A DNA stretch of 64,000 bases from Cristatella mucedo (Eukaryota; Bryozoa; Phylactolaemata; Cristatellidae): the NCBI GenBank assembly GCA_009760855.2, contig WPIO01000196.1:182001-246000 (forward strand), given 5' to 3'. Below, piece by piece: positions 1 through 9,536 of this stretch. The position numbers and the translations under genes are program-made. The notes beneath the pieces are model-generated. The model was not told where the DNA came from and ran no database searches. It saw only the letters and a program-made list of their open reading frames with translations. The stretch's first letter is position 1, and each line of letters opens with the position of its first letter.

Positions 1-1
1 C

Positions 2-79
2 CTCGCCCAGAGTTTCCTCAGCGATTTCCTCGCCCTCATTTCGGCCACTGCGAGTTACAAGTACATATTTCTGCTCCAG
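2..79 (+). CDS. possible internal exon of an unidentified gene (cut by window start)
   Basis: The second forward frame is open from the window edge to a good donor (CAG followed by GTAAGT at 80). It reads as a protein-like stretch ending SYKYIFLLQ. The mix of aromatic and aliphatic residues and the phase-0 donor make an exon plausible. I do not recognise the family and the rest of the gene lies outside the window. The alternative is chance open sequence in intergenic DNA. Confidence 0.3.
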
Positions 80-239
80 GTAAGTCGGAGATTCGGGTAA
101 CTCGACCACTTCCATGCAAAAATATATCAAAAATCAGAGTTGATCCCAGAACACTTTTAAGATCTGCATGCAGTAAGTAGATTTGACATTGCCGCGAACA
201 GTGTGGTGGCAACAAAGTCTGCCAGCTATGCATTGTGGG

Positions 240-285
240 TACTGCCCTCCAGCACGTCGAATTCTCTCAACTCGCTGTACGTATT
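240..285 (+). mobile_element. LINE-A fragment (short)
   Basis: CTCCAGCACGTCGAATTCTC followed by TCAACTCGCTGTACGTATTG matches the post-RT coding stretch seen at 9950 and 54475. Confidence 0.55.
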
Positions 286-638
286 GTCGTACTCGCGACG
301 CTCCCTATGGCTCCGGTGGCTGGCTACTAGCTATTGTGCAATTGCTACTAGCTATTGTGCAATCGTCGCTCAGGACTACTCAGCCGCTCGCTCACAAAGA
401 GAGAGAGAGAGAACGGCTGAAGAGCTCTGAGCAGTGCCCGCATGTTGCACAGATGACCTTAGAGGGCGACGCTGCTGAGCAGCGGCAAGTCTGAAGGTGC
501 TCGGAGACATGCTGGTTAATGTCTAGTTCTTTTCTCCCGGACGCGCGGCCTCGTCCGTGCTTTGCCTCGGGCAGCGACGAGCAGGAACGAGGAGCCTCGG
601 TAACTGCCCAGCAGCAGAGCCGGCTCAGCGTTTGGCAG

Positions 639-690
639 CTTAGCGATCGATCGATCCGTTGCTAAGCGATCGAATCGGTCGATCGCTAAG
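639..690. repeat. 12-bp perfect inverted repeat, GATC-rich
   Basis: CTTAGCGATCGA at 639 and its exact reverse complement TCGATCGCTAAG at 679 flank a 28-base centre. More CGATCGATCG follows at 709. Confidence 0.8.
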
Positions 691-894
691 CTTCGACAGC
701 TTGGCGGTCGATCGATCGTACGTCCGGTGAGCTGAAAAAGCCTGGCTGGCCAGTGTAGGGAGCCCTTGAAAGCGTGGCACACACCTCGCTGGGCCTTCAC
801 TTGAGCTTCCTCCTTTTCGCTCTCCCTCTGTCCGACGTCATCGCCGAACACATGCACAGCACTACCTACAGTGTATATGCGTCTTTATTCTTCG

Positions 895-1030
895 CTATGG
901 TGAGATGGTTTGGTCCGGCGGTTAAGCTTCGCGCCCCGACCGAGGTCGTGGCCTCGAGCCCCCGACGCATATGCGAAGCGCCTGAATAGAGATTTAAGTT
1001 CTCTTGTGGTGTTGTACAAATAAATTATGC
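895..1030 (+). mobile_element. SINE-A (tRNA-headed, LINE-A-like tail)
   Basis: Box A-like TGGTTTGGTCCGGCGGTTAAG, then a box B-like GCCTCGAGCCC region, then AAGCGCCTGAATAGAGATTT and AAGTTCTCTTGTGGTG. It ends AATTATG before (TA)n. Confidence 0.85.
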
Positions 1031-1034
1031 GTGT

Positions 1035-1035
1035 A

Positions 1036-1090
<55 letters not shown>
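1035..1090. repeat. (TA)n microsatellite
   Basis: A run of about 28 TA units follows the tail of a SINE-A copy. Confidence 0.95.
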
Positions 1091-1092
<2 letters not shown>

Positions 1093-1129
1093 TTCGACCC
1101 TTCCAAGTCTCGCTGCTCATACGGGTCAC

Positions 1130-1600
1130 TGAGTCGTCACTGCATTCCCTGAAGGTTAACGAGAGTAAGACCGAGCAAGTTGTTATGGCTAAACCTAGTG
1201 CCTCCCAAAAGTTCTTAGCCTCATTAATTGATTCATGTAGCACTCCAGCGATGTCTGCCCAGACTCGATGCTTCCTGCGCCTAAACGACTTGTCACTAGT
1301 TAAGCACACATCCTCTCCGGTCAAGTCGACCTATTTTCAGCTTGGGAATATCGCCAAAATCAGTGCCAGCTTAGACAAGAGTGCTACAGTCCGACCAGTT
1401 CGCTCGTTCGCATATAGATCGTCTAGATGAGTCGCCCATGTAGATTGTCTAAATGCGTCGCATCTAGACGGCAACTCTCTTTATTCGGGACTCTCGACCT
1501 GCTCACTTGATAGTCTACAACTGCTGCACAGCTCCTCGTCAGGTCTGTCATCAGCTGTGTGGCTGTCGCGAGACACCACTTCCGTCCGAGCATTGGCTCT
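1130..1600 (+). mobile_element. diverged LINE-A-like fragment (region downstream of RT)
   Basis: A translated stretch aligns with intact copies: KVNESKTEQVVMAKPS parallels KLNDDKTNLLVMGKPS, and SPVKSTYFQLGNIAKI parallels STVKSAYFQLHNIAKI. It carries many substitutions, so it is an older copy or a related family. Confidence 0.65.
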
Positions 1601-1656
1601 CCCTCTCTCTCGCCCTCCATCTTCTCTTCTCTCTCTCCCTCTGTGTGTCGGTCTGT

Positions 1657-1657
<1 letters not shown>

Positions 1658-1722
<65 letters not shown>
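1658..1722. repeat. (CT)n microsatellite
   Basis: An uninterrupted CT run; it explains the Ser-Leu repeat open frames here. Confidence 0.95.
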
Positions 1723-1724
<2 letters not shown>

Positions 1725-1849
1725 TCGATTTCCAGAATCACTTAGCTCAGGTCGTTTACCGGAATTAGAGGTTGAGCAAGGATTTTCATCTAGGATGGTG
1801 AAATACCCGAGAGGTTTTCATGTAGTGAGCAATAGTGGATAAGTAGTGG

Positions 1850-4040
1850 AAAATTGCAGCTCGCAATCAAAAGTTTTTATTCCACTGTCGCTCAACGGTT
1901 GCTCAACGAGTGGAAGTATAATGAGTGGAAATATATAAGCGGAAGTATATGCAAGTAGCGTAGTTTCGTCGTTGGTCCGGGGGGCCTCTCAAGAATAGCT
2001 ATAGAAGGGTGGCAAATGATCCCCTTGCCCCCCCCCCCGGCTCTGCCCCCCTGGCTCTGTCTCCCAGCTCTGTGTTGGCCTTGCATCATTTAGGTCTTAG
2101 CTAAGTACGCGTCTGTTCCGGTCAGCTTCCCTTCGCCTCCTTGTATCGTCATTTTTTGCTCCTGTGTATTTTGCCTGCTTACCTTCGCATAGTGTATTGC
2201 TTTTTATTGGCCAGAGCTAATACAGTACTCACACGTGGCCTTTGGCGTGTATTCTTGTTATCTTGCTAGCGTGCTAGCCTGATACTTGTCGGCTTTTGCA
2301 TGCTCGCCTGAGCACAATACCATGCATTTCATTAATCCTTGGCGATTGATTCTCTTGAAGAGAGTTGTAAAGCGGATAGAGATTTAGTTCTCTTGGGTTG
2401 CCGTCCAGGTGACCTATTATTATTATTGAATTAGTACTAATATCTAAAAAGCTTCGATGACGTAACACCAAATCTTCGATTTCCATATTAGAGCAGGCGC
2501 TCGCATTTTTTGAGCTCAAGTGAGACGTACATAGCGAGAAAATTATAATGGGGCGCTAGGTCGTGGAGCAGTCGAGCAAGGTCGCGTAGCAGCCGAGCAG
2601 CAGAGCTCACTGTGGCCAAGTTCAGTTGAATCTGGAGCGGCATCGGCCATCCATCGGGCGTCGGCCGTGACGGATAAGCACGCTCGCTGTTACGATTGCC
2701 TCAGTCCCAGAGCGTCGGCCGCTGCGGACAGCGGCGGCTGGGCTCCAAACCGTTCCTCGGTTGATTACTGTCGTCGGCTGCTGCAGGTTACAGCTGCTTG
2801 GCACTTTTGCTTTTTCTCTGGTACGCCCTTCTTAGGCTTCAATGGTTCGTGGTAGGTTGGTAGGTTCCTGGTGAGCGTCCGTCCTGCACTTGGTGAGAGT
2901 ATGCAGTAGTGTCCTTTAGCGAGCAGCGCTAGTCCTCCCCTCCGAACTAGCCCGCGCCCGTCAGCCGATTGAAAGGGGCAAAGGCACAATAGTTCTCCTA
3001 CAGTTCGCTGTTCGGCCAAAGATTCACAGAAGGTTGGGCTTCACTTGTAAACATTGAATTTTGAGTGCAAGTGCCAGAGGAAACAAAGACAAATCTTTTG
3101 GCGAAATCGACGCAATGATATGTGCACAATCCTGGACCGGTTAGCTAGCGCAAGGCCAAGGACCTGTACTTGCTTACGAAAGTAAATCGGCTATCGCGAC
3201 AGTCACGGTTGACCCATGAACTTGACCGTTGACCCATGCAAGCGACGCAAACAACTTGATTCGAAAGGAAATCCTCTGAGATTGATTTCTCAGTCGAAGC
3301 TTCAAGCTTCGTTCTTCTTCTTCTTCGTTCAAGCTTCTTCAAGCTTCAAGCTCAGTTCAAGCTTCGCCTCGCGACCGAGGATGTGGGTTCGAGTCGTACA
3401 GTAGGCAACTGTATTACCCACTACAGTGATCGCCAGTGCAGTGATCTGCCGCTTGATTGGCTCTTCTACCGCTACGAGCAGCTCACTACACGTCACGGAC
3501 TCCCTTCGCTGAGTAGGCGTACATTACATGTCTATTACATCACTCCCGGAAGTACGGGTCACGAAGGACGACGCTGTTCCATCTTGCCGCGTGTCGCAAG
3601 TGCTGTTGTGTGACAGTGTCTCCGGCGGCGGCTGTTCTAGTGGCAGTCTCACGGAGACACAGCGAGCGAACGTGCTCATTAAACGAGTCTCTCCTTTACT
3701 ACTCCCAACGGGCACATATGTGGGAGCTCAATCGATCGCAGCAGACGACAGAGTACAATCTGCATTAGTGGCCCGACACTGACCTTGACCCTGATGCTGA
3801 GCCGCTTCAACTGCTCAACGGCTCTATTGGCCGCAGGCGAGGCGTGCACGTTAGTGTCAGGCGCTTCGCTAATTACCACAGCAGAAGCCGCAGGCGCACT
3901 CAACAGCGTCGTGACGGAGGGAAGGACGGACTTTCTCGCTTTAATTAGTAGATATAGGCTTATATTAGTAGATATATGTCGGGCGTCGCCCACTTTATGG
4001 CGCCTGTCCGGCAGAGCGTAACAACAACGAATACATAAGT
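1850..4040. other. intergenic DNA, little recognisable
   Basis: It contains a degenerate SINE/LINE tail near 2365-2425 (AAAGCGGATAGAGATTTAGT before (ATT)n), a C-run at 2028, and a TTCAAGCTTC/GAAGCTTC-rich stretch at 3295-3365. No gene is seen. Confidence 0.5.
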
Positions 4041-4044
4041 AGCT

Positions 4045-4205
4045 GGCTGATTTAACACCCTCTTTTTGTATAGTGACAGAAGAGCCTTGACGGCTATCAC
4101 CACCGCTTGCAGAGGCAATAAAGGATCGCTCACCACAGGATTCGAACCCACGACCTCGGGGCCGAGGTCGTGAAAAGCAACCGCCGTACCTAGTGAGCCA
4201 GAATC
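4045..4205 (-). mobile_element. SINE-B (tRNA-headed), minus strand
   Basis: The minus strand carries a long GACCTCGG..CCGAGGTC arm, box B GGGTTCGAATCC, then GTGATAGCCGTCAAGGCTCT and a TTAAATCAGC tail. Confidence 0.85.
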
Positions 4206-4424
4206 AAAAGCCTGTCCACATCGATAGAAAAAAATTGTGGACAAAGCTGTTCTAGCAGTGACACGACGTACGTGAGAAGACAAGTTCGACACATTCAAGC
4301 AAGCGTTTGTTATAAGTCCTGCCTACCCCCTTGCCTACCCTTGCCTACGTCTTGCCCTATACTATATATAGTAATATACTATATATAGTACTATATATAC
4401 TATACTATACTATATATAGTAAGA

Positions 4425-5158
4425 CGATGCAGTAAGCGCGAACAAACGTGTTAGTTGGTCAGTCGGCTTCCGCAATCCCGCCGTTGCACCGACTCCGTTC
4501 GAACAGTACGAGCGTACGCCGTCAAAGATCCGGCTAGCTGAATAACTGCTTGGCAAGTCGGAGTCGACGTCCATCACAGTCGAGAGCTTCAGCCGAAAAA
4601 CGCCAACTCACCGGGGTGGGGCCATGAACAGAATACACGGGGAACGCGGAATATACAAGTCACAAAAGCAAGCGTGCTATCCAGCTCCGCTCGGGCCTTG
4701 GGCACTCGCTGCCTTGAGTGCGTGGCCGCATCGCCGGAGCACGCCGGCAACCATCCAGGTGCATAGCTCGGCGAGACCGGGAGCCTCCAACACCACGACT
4801 TAGTCGGCTAACTTCTGTTACCCAAGAGGCGTGCTGACACTGTGCATGCTGCCACTTATTATGACCCTGTGCACGTCACCCCTAACCATGTTATTCATTT
4901 CGTTTGTTTATCAAGCATGATATTACTCACCATTCAATTGCACTTCCCTTTGCAGCAAATGTAAAGCGCCTAGAGAGAGATTGAGTTCTCTCAGGGCGCT
5001 TTATCAAGTGCATTAATATTAACATTATTATTATTAGCCCCGGTGACCTCTCGTCACCGCACATCCGGCCATGCCATAGGTCAGACCCCGGCCTAGCCAG
5101 TGACCCTTACCACATTACAGCCGTCCTGTCCCAGCCAACCGAACCTGGCCTGGCTACA
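4425..5158. mobile_element. LTR-like element, copy 3, 5'-truncated and split by a LINE-A tail
   Basis: It matches copy 1 from the AAGCGCGAACAAACG region to the TACA end at 5158. The 5' part is replaced by a TATA-rich palindromic stretch (4360-4420). It is interrupted at 4829-5035 by a LINE-A tail. Confidence 0.7.
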
Positions 5159-5317
5159 AACTTACTTGCTTCGAGAGATCCTAATTGACTCTGCAGCCGT
5201 TCGACGTCGGAAGCGTAAGGTCAAAGGCCAAAACGCGTCTTCTTCGTCGAACTCGCCTGGCGGCCGGCCGGAGTGTCAAAGAGTAGCCAGCCGCACGCTC
5301 GAACCTCTACGGTGAGC

Positions 5318-5490
5318 CGCGATGGCCCGCACTAGGCAAGGCGGTTGCTTTTCACGACCTCGGTACCGAGGTCGTGGGTTCGATTCCTGCGGTGGGCGAT
5401 TCTGTATCGCCACTGCAAGCAGTGGTGATAGCCGTAAAGGCTCTTCTGTCGCTAAACAAAAAGAGGCTGTTTAATCAGCTAGGATTTATT
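5318..5490 (+). mobile_element. SINE-B, plus strand, well preserved
   Basis: GCGATGGCCCGCACTAGGCA, the ACGACCTCGGTACCGAGGTC palindromic arm, box B GGTTCGATTCC, GTGGTGATAGCCGTAAAGGC and a GTTTAATCAGCTAGGATTT end. Confidence 0.9.
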
Positions 5491-5707
5491 TTATTTACGG
5501 GCCAGCTGCCTTCAACGGTCTGACTGGCTATGCATCGGACGGCGGAAAGACACTGCTCCGGCAAACGCAGAAGGCTGGCGGTTTTTTGCTTCCGCTCGGC
5601 ATTGACTCGGCATTGTTTTGACTTCCGCTCGGCATTGCTGACAGCATGCCTTTTCACCTTACTTTTGAGCTTCCGGTTAAACTAGACCTCTGCTTCAATA
5701 TTAAAAT

Positions 5708-5862
5708 GCCAGCTGATTTAACAGCCTCTTTTGCATAGCGACAGAAGAGCCTTGACGGCTATCACCGCTGCTTGCAGCGGCAATACAGGATCGCCCACCG
5801 CAGGATTCGAACCTACGACCTCGGGACCGAGGTCGTGAAAAGCAACCGCCTTGCCTAGTTCG
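5708..5862 (-). mobile_element. SINE-B, minus strand
   Basis: It mirrors the copy at 5318, tail to tail with a spacer of about 220 bases. Confidence 0.88.
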
Positions 5863-7559
5863 GGTCAATCCACCGCTCTGGGCAGCACACGATGCAGGAA
5901 GAGATCAGTAGGCGTAAGGCGGTTATTTCCCGTTGCTCTCGATCGCTCGTTTGATGACACGCTGTGTACTATTCGTTGTGTACTATTCGTTGTGTACTAT
6001 TCTAGTGTATTCGGTTGCATGTGCAGCACCTTGCTTCACCCAGACTAGCATCTATTAAACTAGGCAGCTGAGCGGGAACTCTGAAAAGGAGCATCACTAT
6101 CGTGTATCAAATTGATGTTCGCTGCACGCGGCAGCGATCATGACAGCGCTTGAGCCTGATAGCAGCTCGTGAATTTAAACGGTCAGGCCGGAACCGGATA
6201 CGCTACACCGGATACGCCAGATCAGCCTATCGTTTACGCGGAAAGAGTGGAAAGCAGGCAACTGGCAACGAGGTCGCTTGTCTGTCTTACGCTAGTTTTT
6301 GAGCCAATCAGCTGTACTCTGGGCGTTGATGATGATATACAATATTCTTAAAATAAAACTAACATTATATGTAATTGTTATTATTGATAATTTGCTGTAA
6401 ACCTCGACGGGAGTTTTACACACTGCCTGTTGTTGTACACACGTGCCACTCTGTGGCTATGGAATAGACTGCTCGAAGTGAACTCTTTCGACAAAAAGTA
6501 CGTACAGTTTCGTAAAATGTTTCGTATCTGCCCGTTCGTCGGTGCAGTAGCTAAGACCCGCTGGCTCTGCTTTGGGGTGCTAGATGCGCCATTTGTCATT
6601 ATTTGTCAAGTTTCTGCCTTCCGCTCAGCTTCCCCTCAACCAGAGTCTTTGTTGTTCTTGTCTTGTTCTACTTCGCTCAGTTCGATTCAGTGCAACGTCA
6701 CTAACTGGCGGTCTGACTAACCAGTTGCCGGTCCCCCCCCCCGAGTGTGCGTGCTTTCTAAAAGATGCTAGCCTAAGCATATTACTTCTGTGCTTTAGCA
6801 TGCTCGCCTAAGCATGTCTAAGCTTGCCTAAGCATGTCTAAGCATGATAGCGTGGATGTCATTACCGTTTGGCGATTAATTTTTTTGCAGGGTTTTAAAA
6901 TACCTTGATAAAAATTTAGCTTTAATTATGATCATTATTGTTATTATCCTTCAAGAACTAGCATCCATTGTGTGCACCGTCTTTTAGCTGCAAAGGGCTG
7001 GTTTAGAAGCTTTCCACGGCACGTTTACAGCGACAGTACAGGGACGTTATTTCTGCTGACAAACTTTCGAGCATGCGGCAGCACGTCACGGGTTTCGGTT
7101 GAGAGGCTTTGCGCTACTTCCGCTCGGCGCAAGTTTTCGTGAGCTGCTTTTCGTGGGCAAAGGTGACCTTGTGACCTTGAGAGCACGAGGGACGCACGCG
7201 TCGTCTTCGTCGTCTTCGTCGTCTTCTCCTTCTTCCTTCTGCACCGAAGTAAGGTGGTCGCCGAGTGAGGACTTGGCTGACTTGCGCTGACTTACAGGCA
7301 ACTTACCAATTTCGTCGCAGCGATTTCGCCGACGGCGCCACGGCTGCCAGTCGAGCTAGGCGTTGCTTGGCGCCGCTGTCTTTTGTCCATTGCTGCAGAG
7401 TAATTCGGCTCAACTTCCGCTAACTCAGTCTCGTGCGACTCGCCCGCTGCTACGACACTGCGGCCGCTGGCATTTAAAAACTCATTTTGAATTTGCCACC
7501 GAAGCGCGGAGCAGCTGCTTATTCTTTCCGGATGCGGATGTCCGCTGCTCTCTGCGTTG
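5863..7559. other. intergenic DNA without recognised gene
   Basis: Only short open frames. There are ACACTATTCGTTGTGT-type duplications at 5960-6000 and a GTC/TTC trinucleotide patch at 7200-7235. Nothing I can name. Confidence 0.5.
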
Positions 7560-7872
7560 GCGCCTTAGCTAAGCCTTGTCGCGCCTCGTTGTCGGCCACT
7601 GCGCAACGACAACTGCTCTCCTGCTGCCGACTGTGGCACATCTTTTTTCAGCGGTCCTGAGCTGCTACTTCTATGCTACTCACTACCTCAACTGCTCTCC
7701 TGACTCTGCCATGCTTCCCACTTTCTCTTTGTTGCGTGAGACGAAGTCTGTTGGCTACCGAATGCGTACCGAAAGCCGCTTAGGCTGTGAGTGCGCTATA
7801 CAAAACTCTCCTGCGTAACACCCACGTGGTCTTTATGACTTTGTGGAGTTACTGACGGAGATACACTGCAGG
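7560..7872 (+). mobile_element. LINE-B 3' end
   Basis: It shares CTGCTACTTCTATGCTACTC, CTCTCCTGACTC and the end block GTGAGTGCGCTATACAAAAC to ACGGAGATACA with 32560-32800. The family has a different 3' end from LINE-A. Confidence 0.75.
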
Positions 7873-7877
7873 ACTAT

Positions 7878-7953
7878 CGACCATTGTTCCCTTTGCAGCA
7901 AATGTAAAGCGCCTAGAGAGAGACTGAGTTCTCTGAGGGCGCTTCATCAAATG

Positions 7954-7984
<31 letters not shown>

Positions 7985-7985
7985 A
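7878..7985 (+). mobile_element. LINE-A 3' tail
   Basis: It holds the terminal hairpin (AAAGCGCC...GGGCGCTT) and (ATT)n, directly after a LINE-B end. Confidence 0.85.
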
Positions 7986-8187
7986 TATGTATATTGTAAT
8001 GCATGGCGGTTTGCTTGGGAAATCATCCAAAAGCAAACAAGTAGCATGCTTTGAAGAAAGCTCGAGCAAGCAATAATATTGTCAGGGCCACGGGCTAGTA
8101 GGACTTCCGGTTATTAATATGCTCAATTAAGCACAAAAGGAGTGAAGTGAACGAAAAACTAGGGAGTGACAAGATTGACGAGTCTTT

Positions 8188-8540
8188 AGCTTAGACTTGG
8201 ATAGAATTCAAATAAAAAGTTGTTATATTTAAATTAAAAATTTGAATACAATTTATATGTTATATTTAAATACAAATATTTAAACAGAATTCAGCAGTAG
8301 CTTAGACTTGAATAGAATTCAAATAAAAATTGTTATATTTAAATTTTAAAATGTAATACAACAGTTTATATATTATATTTAAATACAAATATTTAAACAG
8401 AACTCAGCAGTAGACGAATATATTGTAATAAAAATTGTTTTATTAAAATTAAAAATTTAAATACAACAATTTATATGTTATATTTAAATAAAAATATTTA
8501 AACAGAATTCAATAGTAGCTTAGACTTAAATGGAATTCAA
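8188..8540. repeat. AT-rich tandem repeat, about 109-bp period, 3 copies
   Basis: The phrase AGCTTAGACTTG followed by GAATTCAAA recurs near 8188, 8299 and 8517, with a decayed start near 8412. Between them lie TTATATTTAAAT and ATTTAAACAGAA blocks. The very low GC contrasts with the flanks. Confidence 0.85.
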
Positions 8541-8577
8541 AACCGTTGCCGTTAATGGCTGTACCTGCGAGCGTGTT

Positions 8578-9060
8578 CTAGACCAGCCTATCTCTCCGAC
8601 ATACTCCTCTATCAGGCCAAGCATCGTACCACTCGCTTTTCGGAATCCAACAGTCTAGAAATACCTCGTACAAACCTTAAATCCTTTGGAGACCGTGCAT
8701 TTAGTTCGTATCCCAAAGCCTGGAACTCCCTCCTGACCTGCACCAGAACATCCCCTGACCTGACCACATTTAAAAGGAACTTAAAAACCTATTTAGGACA
8801 GCATTTAGTGGGTCCCTGTGATTCGTCCTTCACGTGCTTATGCGTGCTGACACTGCATGCTGCCACTAACCACATTTGCATGCTGACCCTGTGCATGTCA
8901 CCCCTAACCATGTTATTCATTTTGTTTGTTCTTCACGCATGATTTTACTTACCATTCAATTGCATTTCCCTTTGCAGAAAATGTAAAGCGCCTAGAAAGA
9001 GATTAAGTTCTCTGAGGGCGCTTTATCAAGTACATTATTATTATTATAATTATTATTATT
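8578..9060 (+). mobile_element. LINE-A 3' end (C-terminal coding remnant and tail)
   Basis: It starts in the AYLSD..HQAKHRTTRF coding segment, passes the terminal untranslated block (GTGCTTATGCGTGCTGACAC) and ends in the hairpin and (ATT)n. Confidence 0.9.
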
Positions 9061-9284
9061 AGACTTTCGGTGCATGCGAGCATTCAGCCGAAAGCTCGAT
9101 AACCTGAAGATTTTGATCTCTTATAAGAGACTAGGTGATGACTAGATAGTAGAGGAGCGAAATGGGGTGAGAGCAAACTCGAAGAGCAAACTCGAGGTCT
9201 GATAGGTAGGCTGGCACTAGTGAGTCTGCGACCTGTCAGCCACACAGAAGATCTTGAAGTTGATTCGCCGATTGATGAGGAATA

Positions 9285-9425
9285 TATAATAATAGTATAA
9301 TTCATTTGCATAGCGCCCTAAGGGAACTTAATCCCTATTCAGGCACTTCACGGACCTCGAGCCCACGAACTCTGCCTGGCATTGGTCGGGGCGAGCATCT
9401 TAACCACTGGGCCAAACCAGCTCCG
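9285..9425 (-). mobile_element. SINE-A, minus strand
   Basis: The tail (TTCATTTGCATAGCGCCCTA) comes first, then GGACCTCGAGCCCACGA and a reversed box A (CTTAACCACTGGGCCAAACC). Confidence 0.85.
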
Positions 9426-9536
9426 AGGAACCAGTGAAGCTTAGAGAGAAGTAGTGTCATGGCAGCTGTACCTTTGACAAGAGTAAAGTCGAGCTCCTGA
9501 TTTTAATACCAGTTGCAGACGATTAACACCATAGGC

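Noticed and set aside
895-1030. possible functional tRNA genes at SINE heads (also 5318, 13008, 48685, 59088)
   Set aside because: Box A/B-like motifs are present, but the cloverleaf does not close well and each is joined to a dispersed SINE body.
1507-1842. Ser-Leu, Arg-Glu, Cys-Val and His-Thr repeat frames here and at 32682, 33526, 39884, 46290 and 50347
   Set aside because: Translations of (CT)n, (AG)n and (GT)n microsatellites.
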